Source of the DNA: Gordonia jinhuaensis
GTDB taxonomy: Bacteria; Actinomycetota; Actinomycetes; Mycobacteriales; Mycobacteriaceae
DNA length: 64,000 bases
Reading direction: 5' to 3'
NCBI RefSeq assembly: GCF_014639795.1
Contig: NZ_BMGC01000023.1
Span: forward strand, 1-64,000
Shown: in pieces, positions 19,357 to 27,920 of the stretch
Layout of the letters: the number at the start of each line of letters is the position of its first letter
Position numbering within the stretch: the stretch's first letter is position 1
The notes under the pieces: model-generated
Seen by the model: the letters and a program-made list of their open reading frames with translations, nothing else
Told to the model about the DNA's origin: nothing
Database searches by the model: none
Made by a program: the position numbers and the translations under genes

Positions 19357-19941
19357 ATGACCGAGAACACGACCGCGTCGAACACGACCGCGTCGAACAC
19401 GACCGCGTCGAACACGACCGCGTCGACCACCGAGGCAGCCGCCGGTCCTACTCTGACACCCCTGCCTGACAGTTCGGGGCCCGGTAGGTCACGACGCTGG
19501 GCGAGGGTTGCCGGTGCCGCGGTGACCGCGATCGGCCTCGGAGCCGGGGCGTTCGTCGGAGTGGGCCCGGCGCAGGCCGACACACCCGCCCCCGCCGCCG
19601 GGGCGCCGAATCTGCACCTCGAAGGCGGAGTGTTCTGCACCTTCGGTATCCAACCCGGCAAGCCGTGGGGTGAGTCGTGGTCGATGACGCGCTATATGAA
19701 GGTCACCGCGCAGAACGGCACCTTCCGCAACGTGACGTTGCAGGAACTCGGCGGTCAGAACCAGTTCAAGAAAGACCTGAAGGCCGGTGAGTCGCTGGAG
19801 ATCAAGACGGTCTGGTTCGGCTGCTTCCCGTCGTCGATCTCCGGGTACACGATTTCCGACTACGGTGAGAACCTGCTCGACAACGCCGGATTCTGGTGGA
19901 ACGTCCGCCAGATCCAGAACCCGAGGCTGCTGAACGGATGA
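19357..19941 (+). CDS. Secreted protein of unknown function with N-terminal TTASN repeats
   Basis: A 194-residue exported protein. Unusually, the first 55 residues are a Thr/Ser/Asn-rich segment made of four repeats (NTTAS) before a signal-like stretch (RSRRWARVAGAAVTAIGLG, ending PAQA-DT near residue 80). The mature part of about 110 residues has two cysteines (VFCTFG and WFGCFP) that could form a disulfide, and many aromatic residues. No family recognised. ATG 19357 is chosen because AAGGAG precedes it. It is divergent from the iron-regulated importer and followed after 30 bases by the deaminase gene, possibly in one transcript. Confidence 0.75.
   Translation: MTENTTASNTTASNTTASNTTASTTEAAAGPTLTPLPDSSGPGRSRRWARVAGAAVTAIGLGAGAFVGVGPAQADTPAPAAGAPNLHLEGGVFCTFGIQPGKPWGESWSMTRYMKVTAQNGTFRNVTLQELGGQNQFKKDLKAGESLEIKTVWFGCFPSSISGYTISDYGENLLDNAGFWWNVRQIQNPRLLNG
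19366..19425 (+). repeat. Four perfect 15-bp tandem repeats in coding sequence
   Basis: The unit AACACGACCGCGTCG occurs four times without a mismatch (19366, 19381, 19396, 19411), encoding Asn-Thr-Thr-Ala-Ser each time. Because 15 is a multiple of three, copy-number change would alter length but not frame. Perfect identity at the DNA level points to recent expansion. Confidence 0.95.
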
Positions 19942-19971
19942 GTCGGCCCCTCGGCTGACGAAAGGAAAGCC

Positions 19972-20577
19972 GTGCGGCTGGCATCGACCGGATACACCAT
20001 CGAATTACCCGAGTGGGTGGCCGACGAACTGGCCGATGTCGACGAGGTGATCGACGACCGCGTGGAGCGGATGCGGCTGGTCCACCGGCTCGCCGACCGC
20101 AACTGGCGTGAGGGCAACGGTGGCCCATTCGCCGCACTGGTCGCCGAGACCGCGACCGGTCGGATCGTCTCGGTGGGCGTGAATGTCGTTCTCGCGTCAG
20201 GCATCTCGTCGGCGCATGCAGAGGTCACTGCGCTGGGCACCGCGCAGCGGGCGGTGGGCACCTGGGATCTCGGCGCGGCCGGGCTTCCGGCCCACGAACT
20301 CGTGGTCAACTGGCGGCCGTGTGTGCAGTGCTACGGCGCGACGCTCTGGTCGGGGGTGCGGACACTCGTCGTCGCCGGATCGGGTCCGGAACTCGAGGAG
20401 ATCACCACCTTCGACGAGGGGCCGATGCGGGAGGACTGGGCCGCACAGTTCGTCGCCCGCGGCATCGAGGTGGTCGACGGTGTACTTCGCGACGAGGCGC
20501 TCGAGGTCTATCGGGCCTATCGCGCCGCGGTGGACGCCGACGGCCTGACCGTCTACAACGCGCGCACCGGAGCCTGA
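19972..20577 (+). CDS. CMP/dCMP or guanine deaminase-family protein
   Basis: A 201-residue zinc-dependent deaminase-fold protein. The zinc site is readable as His82-Ala-Glu84 (SAHAEVTA) and Pro-Cys117-Val-Gln-Cys120. The spacing between the two motifs is typical of the nucleoside/guanine deaminase branch (GuaD/tRNA-specific deaminase fold). The substrate is uncertain. The GTG start follows AAAGGAAAGCC. Convergent with fprA, with a strong hairpin between them. Confidence 0.82.
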   Translation: MRLASTGYTIELPEWVADELADVDEVIDDRVERMRLVHRLADRNWREGNGGPFAALVAETATGRIVSVGVNVVLASGISSAHAEVTALGTAQRAVGTWDLGAAGLPAHELVVNWRPCVQCYGATLWSGVRTLVVAGSGPELEEITTFDEGPMREDWAAQFVARGIEVVDGVLRDEALEVYRAYRAAVDADGLTVYNARTGA

Positions 20578-20601
20578 ACGCCTCAGGCAGGGTCTGAACA
20601 C

Positions 20602-20640
20602 ACGAGCGGGGTGGGAGGCGCTGCCTCCCACCCCGCTCGT
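20602..20640. terminator. Bidirectional hairpin terminator between deaminase gene and fprA
   Basis: A perfect 18-bp inverted repeat, ACGAGCGGGGTGGGAGGC pairing with its complement at 20623-20640 across a three-base loop. It sits between two convergent stops. No T-tract follows on either side, as is common for actinobacterial terminators. Confidence 0.88.
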
Positions 20641-20658
20641 CGGGTTCTGGCGAACCGG

Positions 20659-22050
20659 TCAGTCCTTGCGGACCTTGTGCGGCTCGGATGCGGCGAGCAT
20701 GTCGTCACGCTCGACCACCTTCACGCGCTCGCGACCCTCCTTGGCGCCGAGGGCACGCTCGTGCTCGTCGAGGCGGTACCAGCCGTCCCAGGTGGTGAAC
20801 GGCACGTCGCGTGATTCGAGCAGCTTGACGATCGCGTCCTCACCGGGCTCGGCCGGGTCGAGCAGATTGCCCGCGGCCATGTCCTCGATGACGCACTCGA
20901 TGGTCTCGTTGGCGTCACCCTTGGTGTGGCCGATGAGGCCGATCGGTCCGCGCTTGATCCAGCCCGTGGTGTAGAGGCCGGTGAGGTGGGTGCCGTCGTC
21001 GAAGATGCGGCCCGACTCGTTGGGGATCACGCCCGCCTGATCGTCGAACGGGATCGACGGCAGATTGTCCGAGAGGTAACCGACGGCGCGGTACACGGCG
21101 GTGACATCCCAGTCGGTGAGCTTGCCGGTCGGCTTGACGTTCCCGGTCCCGTCGAGCTGGGTGCGTTCGGTGCGCAGGCCCACGACCTTGCCGTCCTCGC
21201 CCAGGATCTCCACCGGGTTCTCGAAGAAGTGCAGGAACAGCTTGTGGATCGCACCCTGCTTGGGCTCACGGATCGCGTAGTTCTCGATGATGGTCGAGAC
21301 CTGGTCGACGATCTTGGAGCCGCGGCGTGCCACGGCCGAACCCTCGTCATAGTCGATGTCCTCGGGGTCGACGACGACCTCGATGTTCGGTGAGTGGTCG
21401 AGCTCCTTGAGCTCGAGCGGGGTGAACTTGGCCTGCGCGGGACCGCGGCGGCCGAACACGTGCACCTCGAGTGCCTTGTTGGACTTGAGGCCCTCGTAGA
21501 CGTTGGCGGGGATCTCGGTGGGCAACAGCTCGTCGCCGGTCTTGGCCAGCACGCGTGCCACGTCGAGTGCCACGTTGCCCACGCCGATCACGGCGACCTT
21601 CTCCTCTTCGAGCGGCCATTCCCGCGGGAAGTCGGGGTGTCCGTCGTACCAGGCCACGAACTTGCCGGCGCCGTAGCTGCGTTCGAGATCGACTCCCGGG
21701 ATCTGCAGTGCACGGTCGTCGGTGGCCCCGGTGGAGAAGACCACGGCGTCGTAGTGACTCTTCAGATCGTCGAGGGTGAGGTCGGTGCCGTAGTCGACGT
21801 TGCCGATGAGGCGGACCTGCGGCTTGTCGAGGACCTTGTGCAGGGCGGTGATGATGCCCTTGATGCGCGGATGGTCGGGCGCGACGCCGTAGCGGATCAG
21901 GCCGAAGGGTGCGGGCATCCGCTCGAACAGATCGATGCTCACACCGCGTTCCTTGGCGGTGTCGGTCTTCATCAGGGCATCGGCCGCGTAGATGCCGGCA
22001 GGCCCGGCACCGACGATCGCGACTCGAAGCGGACGGTTGTTCTCGCTCAT
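20659..22050 (-). CDS. fprA: Ferredoxin/adrenodoxin-type NADP+ reductase FprA
   Basis: A 463-residue FAD flavoenzyme moving electrons between NADPH and ferredoxin, homologous to M. tuberculosis FprA (Rv3106) and mitochondrial adrenodoxin reductase. The FAD site GAGPAG is at 14-19, the adrenodoxin-reductase-type PFGLIRYGVAPDHPRIK follows at 48-64, and the NADP site GVGNVALDVAR is at 156-166. The conserved GWIKRGPIGLIGHTKGDA block is near residue 370. The start is ATG 22050; the ribosome site is weak. Between the two siderophore loci, so a link to reductive iron release is conceivable but unproven. Confidence 0.93.
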   Translation of the reverse strand: MSENNRPLRVAIVGAGPAGIYAADALMKTDTAKERGVSIDLFERMPAPFGLIRYGVAPDHPRIKGIITALHKVLDKPQVRLIGNVDYGTDLTLDDLKSHYDAVVFSTGATDDRALQIPGVDLERSYGAGKFVAWYDGHPDFPREWPLEEEKVAVIGVGNVALDVARVLAKTGDELLPTEIPANVYEGLKSNKALEVHVFGRRGPAQAKFTPLELKELDHSPNIEVVVDPEDIDYDEGSAVARRGSKIVDQVSTIIENYAIREPKQGAIHKLFLHFFENPVEILGEDGKVVGLRTERTQLDGTGNVKPTGKLTDWDVTAVYRAVGYLSDNLPSIPFDDQAGVIPNESGRIFDDGTHLTGLYTTGWIKRGPIGLIGHTKGDANETIECVIEDMAAGNLLDPAEPGEDAIVKLLESRDVPFTTWDGWYRLDEHERALGAKEGRERVKVVERDDMLAASEPHKVRKD

Positions 22051-22184
22051 GATGGGTGGAGTGTGCCTTCTCTGTTCTCGGGTAACGCGCCAGCCCCCAT
22101 CGTAGGGTGCCCGGGCCGCGCGCCCAACCTCGGTGTGACGTATGAGGAGGTCGGGGCCGGTCCGGCGGTGGCCGGCGTCAGTCG

Positions 22185-23285
22185 TCAGGCGTTGGCGGAG
22201 ACGTTCTCGCGCGACTCGTCGGCCAGCGGTCCGACCAGACGGTCGAGGACCCACGGGATGGTCAGCACGGTGGGTACCGACATCGCGGTGCCCACGGATT
22301 GGTCGGCATAGACCACCCCGCCGCGTTTGACGATGTCGAGGTTGTTCCAGGCAGGGTTGGCCTTGAGCTTGTCGGTCGCGCCCTCCCAATCGACCACCAC
22401 CACGCGGTCGAGGCGGTTGAGCATGCCGAGGTTCTCCTGGGAGATCTCGCCGTAGAAACCGCCGGTCAGGGTCGATTTCAGGTAGTCGGGGAACTGGAAG
22501 CCGAGGTTGGTCAGCATCTGGCCGCGGCCGTCACCGGGGCCGTAGATCGAGACGCCGCCGTCGGGGGAATTGGTGATGACCGCGGCGGTCTGGCTCGCCC
22601 ACTCGGGATGCTGTGCGCGCGCCTCGGTGAAGCGCGCCTCGGTGTCGGCGATCTTCGTGCGCGTCGGCGCCGACATACCCACCGAGTCGCCGATCTCCTG
22701 CGTGGACACCTTCCACGGCACCTGCCAGTCGGGGTACTGCTCTGGGCGCACGATCGTCGGGGCCACCTTGCTCAGCGTCGAGTACTGGTCCTTGCTGACC
22801 TCGTTGTTCACCCCGACGATCAGGTTCGGGTCGGTGGCGATGGCCTTGGGGATCTCGCCGCCGAGATCCTGCAGCGCATTCGACAGCACCGCGATGTCGG
22901 ACTCCTTGCCCTTGAGGTACTTCTCGTTCCACGGGGTCACCACGGTCTTGTTCTGCGGGTCGAGGAACGGCGCGATGCTCGTGGGGGTGATGCCCAGGGC
23001 GAGCAGGATGTCCTCGTCGCCGGCGCCGAGGGTGGCCACCCGGGTGGGGGCCGAGTCGATGGTGGTGGTGCCGTACCGGTGGGTGATCGAGACCGGGAAC
23101 GTGTCGGTGCGGCTGGGGGAGACCGCACTCGCGCCGGTGTCGCTGTCATCGGAGGAGGAACAGGCAGCTGTCGCGCCGACGAGCGTGCACACTGCCGCAG
23201 CACCGATGAGGGCCGAGGTCAACCGGCGCCAGCCGCGGCCGGAGCCCGCAGAACCTCGACGGAACGTACGACGGAAGTCAGCCAT
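22185..23285 (-). CDS. Iron-siderophore ABC transporter binding lipoprotein (FepB/FecB family)
   Basis: A 366-residue class III binding protein. The signal peptide ends in a lipobox (VGATAAC) around residue 42. The mature protein starts with the family-typical ITHRYGTTTIDSAPTRVATLGAGDEDILLALG segment and includes DPNLIVGVNNEVSKDQY and a C-terminal lobe. GAGGTGAGG precedes the ATG. An IdeR-like box overlaps the promoter region 20-40 bases upstream. It is the probable partner of the ATPase/permease operon at 16001-19043. Confidence 0.92.
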   Translation of the reverse strand: MADFRRTFRRGSAGSGRGWRRLTSALIGAAAVCTLVGATAACSSSDDSDTGASAVSPSRTDTFPVSITHRYGTTTIDSAPTRVATLGAGDEDILLALGITPTSIAPFLDPQNKTVVTPWNEKYLKGKESDIAVLSNALQDLGGEIPKAIATDPNLIVGVNNEVSKDQYSTLSKVAPTIVRPEQYPDWQVPWKVSTQEIGDSVGMSAPTRTKIADTEARFTEARAQHPEWASQTAAVITNSPDGGVSIYGPGDGRGQMLTNLGFQFPDYLKSTLTGGFYGEISQENLGMLNRLDRVVVVDWEGATDKLKANPAWNNLDIVKRGGVVYADQSVGTAMSVPTVLTIPWVLDRLVGPLADESRENVSANA

Positions 23286-23305
23286 GCGGGCCTCACCTCG
23301 TTCTG

Positions 23306-23324
23306 TTTGGATAGCCTTACCTGT
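23306..23324 (-). promoter_or_regulatory. IdeR/DtxR-type iron box upstream of siderophore-binding lipoprotein
   Basis: The minus-strand 19-mer ACAGGTAAGGCTATCCAAA matches the consensus TTAGGTTAGGCTAACCTAA at 14 of 19 positions, keeping the central AGGCTA. It ends about 20 bases upstream of the start codon, a position suited to repression. Confidence 0.72.
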
Positions 23325-23411
23325 CAGAGTAAAGACTCTGGCATGGCCGGTGTGAAGCGGGCACACGGACCCCGGGGTGGCCCCGTCGCGCCGCTCACTA
23401 GACTCCGGCTC

Positions 23412-23987
23412 ATGGCGAAGTCGTCGCGAAAGCCGTCCGGTGCGCGTGAGCAGGGATCGGCATCGCGTCAACAGCCTGCCCGTGACCAGAAGCCGCCCCG
23501 CGACCAGAAGCAGGTGGCCGCCGAACCTGAGGCGGTCGACGAGTCGACCTCAGGACTGCGGGCCATCTGGCCGTTCCTGGTGGCGCTGGGCATCGTGGTG
23601 CTCTTGTTTGCCATCTGGGGAATCGCGCAACTGGTCAACCCCAGCGATGAGCGCATGGGGACCAACGACAAGATCGCGGCGGCGGTCAACGACCACTACA
23701 CGGCGCAGAACTCGGGGAACTACGACAAGTTCCGTGCCACCACCTGCTCGGCCGTACTCGGCGCTGCGGACTTCCCGACCGAGTCGGCCTTCGATGCCGA
23801 TCACGACCGCGACAGTCGCGAACACGGCAAGATCCAGATCGACTCGATCGACGACATCGCCGTCGACGGGTCCACGGCCACCGCGACACTGCGATGGACC
23901 TGGGAGAAATCAGGCGACGACAAGCAGAGCACGCCGATCCGGTTGCAGCAGGAGTCCGACACCTGGAAGGTGTGCGGAAAGCCCTAG
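23412..23987 (+). CDS. Single-pass membrane protein with extracytoplasmic NTF2-like domain
   Basis: A 191-residue protein: a polar Lys/Gln/Pro-rich cytoplasmic part (1-48), one transmembrane helix (IWPFLVALGIVVLLFAIWGIA, about 50-70), then an extracytoplasmic domain of about 115 residues with a NDHYTAQNSGNYDKFRATTC start and a beta-rich end finishing TWKVCGK. This layout matches DUF4878/NTF2-like and Mce-associated membrane proteins. The two cysteines (ATTC and KVCG) may form a disulfide. Function unknown. Divergent from the siderophore-binding gene. Confidence 0.8.
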   Translation: MAKSSRKPSGAREQGSASRQQPARDQKPPRDQKQVAAEPEAVDESTSGLRAIWPFLVALGIVVLLFAIWGIAQLVNPSDERMGTNDKIAAAVNDHYTAQNSGNYDKFRATTCSAVLGAADFPTESAFDADHDRDSREHGKIQIDSIDDIAVDGSTATATLRWTWEKSGDDKQSTPIRLQQESDTWKVCGKP

Positions 23988-24005
23988 TGCCCGTTGGATA
24001 TCGGC

Positions 24006-24950
24006 TCAGTACCCGGCGATGCCGGTGAACTTTGCGCCGTCGACGCGGGCCACCACGTGTTCGTCTGCGCCGTCGGCGAGCGGTACGGCCCGTATGGTCC
24101 CGCCGAGGTCGCTGACGTAGACGTAACCGCCCTCGGTGTCGACGGCCAACCCGATCGCCTCGTCGAAACCGTCGGCGAGGACCGTGGGGGTGCTGCCGTG
24201 CTCACCGGACGCGGGGATCGGTGCGACGTTGAGTGTGTTGCCGGCCGGCGGTGCACCGCGGTCGGTCCAGAACAGCAGCCCGGCTTCGGGTTCGACGTGC
24301 AGGTCGATCGGTTCGGGTAGGTCGGTGAACAGCGTCTCGATGTCGGTGCGGGTCTCGGCGGACTGTCGCTCCGGAATGTCGAGTCCGGCACGGAGGATGC
24401 GCCCGCGCCCGCCCTTGCTCGGCCCCTTCTGCGTCCAGTAGAGGTACCCGCCCGAGGAATTGCTCAACCGGCCGGGGTCCACGGCGACGCCCACACATTC
24501 CTGCGTCCACGTGTCATCACGCTGGTTGCGGATGAGTGCGGTGAGATCGCTGCCGTCGGTGCCGACCCGATACACCGCGGCGCCCTCGCGGTCGCAGAAA
24601 TACAGCAGTCGCGCGTCGAGATCGGCGGCGAGTTGTTTGCCGGTGGTGAACGAGCCTTCGGGCACGAGTTCGGTGACCTCGGAACCGTCGCGCCGTGCGG
24701 TGCGGATCGATCCGTTGCGGTCGGTGTAGTCCCAGCCCTCACCGTTCGTGGTGGTCACCGCGGCCCGGTGTGGGCGACCCATGGTGGTCCAGTACAGGCG
24801 GTCGGGTGCCACCACGATGCCGTCCGGAGAGGGCCCGGCGTCATCGGTGAGAATGTCGACCTTCCCGTCGGGAAGGCTCACCTGCAGGATCGCGTGGTGT
24901 GCGACATCGAGGACGTACAGGCCGTTGAAGACATCTGCTGTGACTGTCAT
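24006..24950 (-). CDS. YWTD/SMP-30-like beta-propeller protein
   Basis: A 314-residue cytoplasmic protein with six-bladed propeller repeats. YWTD-type blades appear as RLYWTT near residue 50, YLYWTQKG near 185 and LLFWTDRG near 240, each preceded by DGIVV, VGVAVD or IDLHVE strands; a later blade has AVDTEGGYVYVSDLGG. No signal peptide. Related proteins include sugar lactonases and LDL-receptor-like propellers; no catalytic assignment is possible. GAGGCGG precedes the ATG. Confidence 0.78.
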   Translation of the reverse strand: MTVTADVFNGLYVLDVAHHAILQVSLPDGKVDILTDDAGPSPDGIVVAPDRLYWTTMGRPHRAAVTTTNGEGWDYTDRNGSIRTARRDGSEVTELVPEGSFTTGKQLAADLDARLLYFCDREGAAVYRVGTDGSDLTALIRNQRDDTWTQECVGVAVDPGRLSNSSGGYLYWTQKGPSKGGRGRILRAGLDIPERQSAETRTDIETLFTDLPEPIDLHVEPEAGLLFWTDRGAPPAGNTLNVAPIPASGEHGSTPTVLADGFDEAIGLAVDTEGGYVYVSDLGGTIRAVPLADGADEHVVARVDGAKFTGIAGY

Positions 24951-24965
24951 ATCCGCCTCGATCGT

Positions 24966-24979
24966 GTGTGATCGCACAC
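24966..24979. promoter_or_regulatory. Inverted repeat GTGTG-ATCG-CACAC in leader of propeller gene
   Basis: A short palindrome with five-base arms and a four-base centre lies 16-29 bases upstream of the start codon at 24950. It could be an operator for an unlinked regulator (GntR-like sites often have GT...AC ends). No regulator gene is adjacent. Confidence 0.3.
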
Positions 24980-25154
24980 CCGCTCGGTGTGCCGTCCGGG
25001 GTCGGTCCAGCCCTTGCTGTCGCACCCGCTTGTCGTCTCCACCGTAGTGACCGATGGTCTTCGACGGTGATCCACAGCACCCGATGGGGGTGTCACGTCC
25101 GATGCGGTGCCGCCGACGACGCCGGGTGATCGGCGGTGTGACACTCTGGAAGTC

Positions 25155-25565
25155 ATGAGCTATGCCGGTGACGTCACGCCTGAACAGGCATGGGAGACGC
25201 TGTCCACTGATCCGGATGCGGTGCTGGTGGACTGTCGAACGCAGGCCGAGTGGGCATTCGTGGGGGTGCCCGAGCTGGGCGCGATCGGCAAGGCCGTCGT
25301 CCTCATCGAGTGGAATCATTTTCCCGGCGGGCACAACGACGCGTTCGTCGACCAGCTGCGCGCGGCCGGTGTGCGCGACGATCAGACAGTGCTGTTCCTG
25401 TGTCGCTCGGGTCAGCGGTCTATCGGCGCCGCCCAGGCGGCGACCGCGGCGGGAGTGGGTAAGTCCTACAACATTCTCGACGGTTTCGAGGGCGGCCTCG
25501 ACGCCGACGGCCACCGCGGCTCGGTGGGCTGGCGTGCGGTCGGACTGCCCTGGCGTCAACAGTGA
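25155..25565 (+). CDS. Rhodanese-domain sulfurtransferase (Rv0390-like)
   Basis: A 136-residue single-domain rhodanese with an intact active-site loop CRSGQRS and nucleophile Cys83. It accepts sulfane sulfur, for example from thiosulfate, as a Cys persulfide. It is immediately upstream of metZ, the same arrangement as Rv0390-Rv0391 in M. tuberculosis. That conserved pairing suggests it supplies or removes sulfide for homocysteine synthesis; this is inference. The ATG has GGAAG a few bases upstream. Confidence 0.9.
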   Translation: MSYAGDVTPEQAWETLSTDPDAVLVDCRTQAEWAFVGVPELGAIGKAVVLIEWNHFPGGHNDAFVDQLRAAGVRDDQTVLFLCRSGQRSIGAAQAATAAGVGKSYNILDGFEGGLDADGHRGSVGWRAVGLPWRQQ

Positions 25566-25629
25566 CCACTGCGTCCGCACTGACAAATGCGCACATGCGT
25601 CCGCAGTCTCGTGATCAAGAGGAGTTGTC

Positions 25630-26826
25630 GTGAGTGATCAACTGCCGGAGGATGTTTCGGCACAGACCCTGGCTGTCCGCGGTGGGCTGGCCCGGTCGAA
25701 TTTCTATGAGACCTCCGAGGCGCTGTATCTGACCTCGGGGTATGTCTACCCGTCGGCCGAGGCCGCCGAGCGGGCCTTCACCGGCGAGGACGAACGTTTC
25801 GTCTACTCGCGCTACGGCAACCCCACGGTGGCGATGTTCCAGGAGCGGCTGCGGCTGCTCGACGGCGCGCAGGCCTGCTACGCCACCGCGAGCGGCATGG
25901 CCGCGGTCTTCGTCGCACTCGGTGCGCTGCTCAAAGCGGGTGACCGACTGGTCGCCGCGCGCAGCCTGTTCGGTTCGTGCTTCGTGGTGTGCAACGAGAT
26001 CCTGCCGCGCTGGGGGATCGAGACGGTCTTCGTCGACGGCGAGGACCTCGACCAGTGGGAACAGGCGCTGTCGGTCCCCACTCAGGCGGTGTTCTTCGAG
26101 ACGCCGTCCAACCCGATGCAGACGCTGGTCGACGTGCCGGCCGTCGCGGAGATGGCACATGCCGCAGGCGCACAGGTGGTCCTCGACAACGTCTTCGCCA
26201 CCCCACTGCTGCAGCGCGGCTTCGACCTCGGCGCCGACGTGATCGTGTACTCGGGCACCAAGCACATCGACGGTCAGGGCCGGGTGATGGGCGGTGCGGT
26301 GCTCGGATCCGAGGAGTTCATCAACGGTCCCGTGCAGACCCTGATGCGCCACACCGGTCCGGCACTGAGCCCGTTCAACGCCTGGACGATGCTCAAGGGT
26401 CTCGAGACGATGAAGCTGCGGGTCGACGCCTCGGTCGACTCGGCGCTCAAGGTCGCCGAATTCCTCGAGGCGGACCCGCGGGTGAGCTGGGTGAAATACC
26501 CCTATCTGCCCTCGCATCCGCAGTTCGACCTGGCCAAGCGGCAGATGTCGGGCGGCGGCACCGTGGTCACCTTCGAGATCGCCGACGGCAACGGAAAGTC
26601 CGGTAAGGAACGCACCTTCGAGGTGCTCGACAAGTTGCGCGTGATCGACATCTCCAACAACCTCGGCGACGCGAAGTCGCTGCTGACCCACCCGGCCACC
26701 ACCACCCACCGTGCGATGGGTCCGGAAGGCCGCGCGGCCATCGGCCTCGGCGACTCCGTGGTGCGGCTGTCGGTGGGCCTGGAGGGCACCGAGGATCTCA
26801 TCAACGACCTGGACCGGGCGCTCTAG
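25630..26826 (+). CDS. metZ: O-succinylhomoserine sulfhydrylase
   Basis: A 398-residue PLP enzyme of the Cys/Met metabolism family making homocysteine from O-succinylhomoserine and sulfide. The PLP-binding lysine is Lys211 in YSGTKHIDGQGRVMGG; other family landmarks are YSRYGNPT near 60, ATASGMAA near 86 and ETPSNPM near 158. GTG start with AAGAGGAG upstream. The 64-base gap after the rhodanese gene contains a duplicated TGCGTCCGCA but no SAM riboswitch. A 69-bp structured repeat follows 23 bases after the stop. Confidence 0.94.
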   Translation: MSDQLPEDVSAQTLAVRGGLARSNFYETSEALYLTSGYVYPSAEAAERAFTGEDERFVYSRYGNPTVAMFQERLRLLDGAQACYATASGMAAVFVALGALLKAGDRLVAARSLFGSCFVVCNEILPRWGIETVFVDGEDLDQWEQALSVPTQAVFFETPSNPMQTLVDVPAVAEMAHAAGAQVVLDNVFATPLLQRGFDLGADVIVYSGTKHIDGQGRVMGGAVLGSEEFINGPVQTLMRHTGPALSPFNAWTMLKGLETMKLRVDASVDSALKVAEFLEADPRVSWVKYPYLPSHPQFDLAKRQMSGGGTVVTFEIADGNGKSGKERTFEVLDKLRVIDISNNLGDAKSLLTHPATTTHRAMGPEGRAAIGLGDSVVRLSVGLEGTEDLINDLDRAL

Positions 26827-26849
26827 TCTCGCCCCTCTCGTCTCGCCGC

Positions 26850-26918
26850 CCGCATCCGCTGCACGAATCCCCGTTCGCGGACAAGATCCGTGCGGCGGAT
26901 GGGGATTGATGCCGCGGA
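26850..26918. repeat. 69-bp structured repeat, copy 1 (downstream of metZ)
   Basis: This element and the copy at 27921-27989 share 66 of 69 bases. Internally, ATCCGCTGCACG pairs with CGTGCGGCGGAT (one G-T wobble), the loop holds AATCCCC that is complementary to GGGGATT just beyond the stem, and the outer ends GCATC/GATGC also pair. The base differences between copies keep stem pairing through G-U pairs. It resembles a REP-like or terminator-associated element located just after a gene. Confidence 0.9.
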
Positions 26919-27034
26919 CGGCGTATAGAGCGGGTCTTCGTGCGTCGACGTCGGGCAGTGAGGCGCGGTCCGGTTCATCATCTCGACGACCGACACCATG
27001 CAACCGGAGCGGCGCGATCGGCGTCTGAGCGGTC

Positions 27035-27893
27035 ATGACCTTCCCCCCGATCTACCCCGTCGACCGTCACGGACTCATCCGACGCGAGTCGGCGTTGCGA
27101 GCCGGATTCTCCGACAACCAGCTCAATGCCGCGGTGACACGCGGTGGTCTCATCCGGCTGACCCCCGGCGTGTTCGTGGAGCCGCGCGACGACGTCGAGA
27201 CAGCGGTCGGCTGCCGCACTCCACGGACTACCTCTGCTGCATCCCGACCAGCGGCTCGTCCATTCGACCAGCGGGCGCGGGAGTGGTGGCAGCATCCGGG
27301 CCCACCGGCACACCCACACCGGCGTTCTGGCGCCGGACGAGCTGACCCGCGTCGACGGCATCGCGGTCACCTCGCTGGAACGTACGGCCGTCGACGTCGC
27401 GATGATGGGGGACTTCGCCCAGGCGCTCACTGTTTTCGACGCCGCGCTGCGCCGGGGCGCAGATGTGGCGCTCATCCGGGCACGCGTCGATGGCGCACAC
27501 ACCACGGGCATCCGCATCGCGCGTCGAGCGCTGGGCCATGCGACGGGATTGTCCGAGAGTGTGGGGGAGTCGTGGAGCAGGGCTCAGATCATCGAGGCCG
27601 GCTTACCTGTACCCACGTTGCAGTGCAGGTATCGCGGGAGTTCGACGTATTTCTGCGATTTCGACTGGGACGGTGTACTCGTCGGCGAATTCGACGGGAT
27701 GACCAAGTACAGCAGGCTCCTCCGCCCCGGTCAGACGATCGCCGACGCGGTGGCGCGCGAGAAGGCCCGCGAGGACGAGCTGCGCGCCCTGGGTCTGATG
27801 GTGCTGCGATGGACGTGGTCGACCCTCGTACGTGGCGAGCTGGTCGAGTTGCTGACTCCCTGGCTCCTCCGCCTGGGCATCACCGGTACCTGA
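27035..27893 (+). pseudogene. Frameshifted AbiEi-like (type IV antitoxin domain / DUF559-type) gene
   Basis: The N-terminal part (from ATG 27035) reads MTFPPIYPVDRHGLIRR...NQLNAAVTRGGLIRLTPGVFVEP, the winged-helix AbiEi antitoxin-like domain. From about 27201 the homologous reading continues in a different frame (RSAAALHGLPLLHPDQR, then on to the stop at 27893), giving a C-terminal part with a DUF559/PD-(D/E)XK-like end (FDWDGVLVGEFDGMTKY ... VLRWTW). About 25-30 residues usual at the junction also appear missing, so a deletion that shifts frame lies at about 27175-27207. The family is multicopy in Gordonia-like genomes; the copy is probably non-functional unless recoded. Confidence 0.8.
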
Positions 27894-27920
27894 TTGGTGC
27901 CCGACCTCAGTACCCGGCTT

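Noticed and set aside
19366-19425. Possible CRISPR array
   Set aside because: Units are contiguous 15-mers without spacers and translate in frame inside a gene.
25566-25629. SAM riboswitch upstream of metZ
   Set aside because: The gap is only 64 bases and has none of the conserved riboswitch blocks; the SAM-IV element is at 29172 instead.
25583-25633. Short ORF with two Cys codons overlapping the metZ start
   Set aside because: The cysteines are scattered among 16 codons and there is no promoter at leaderless spacing; probably chance.
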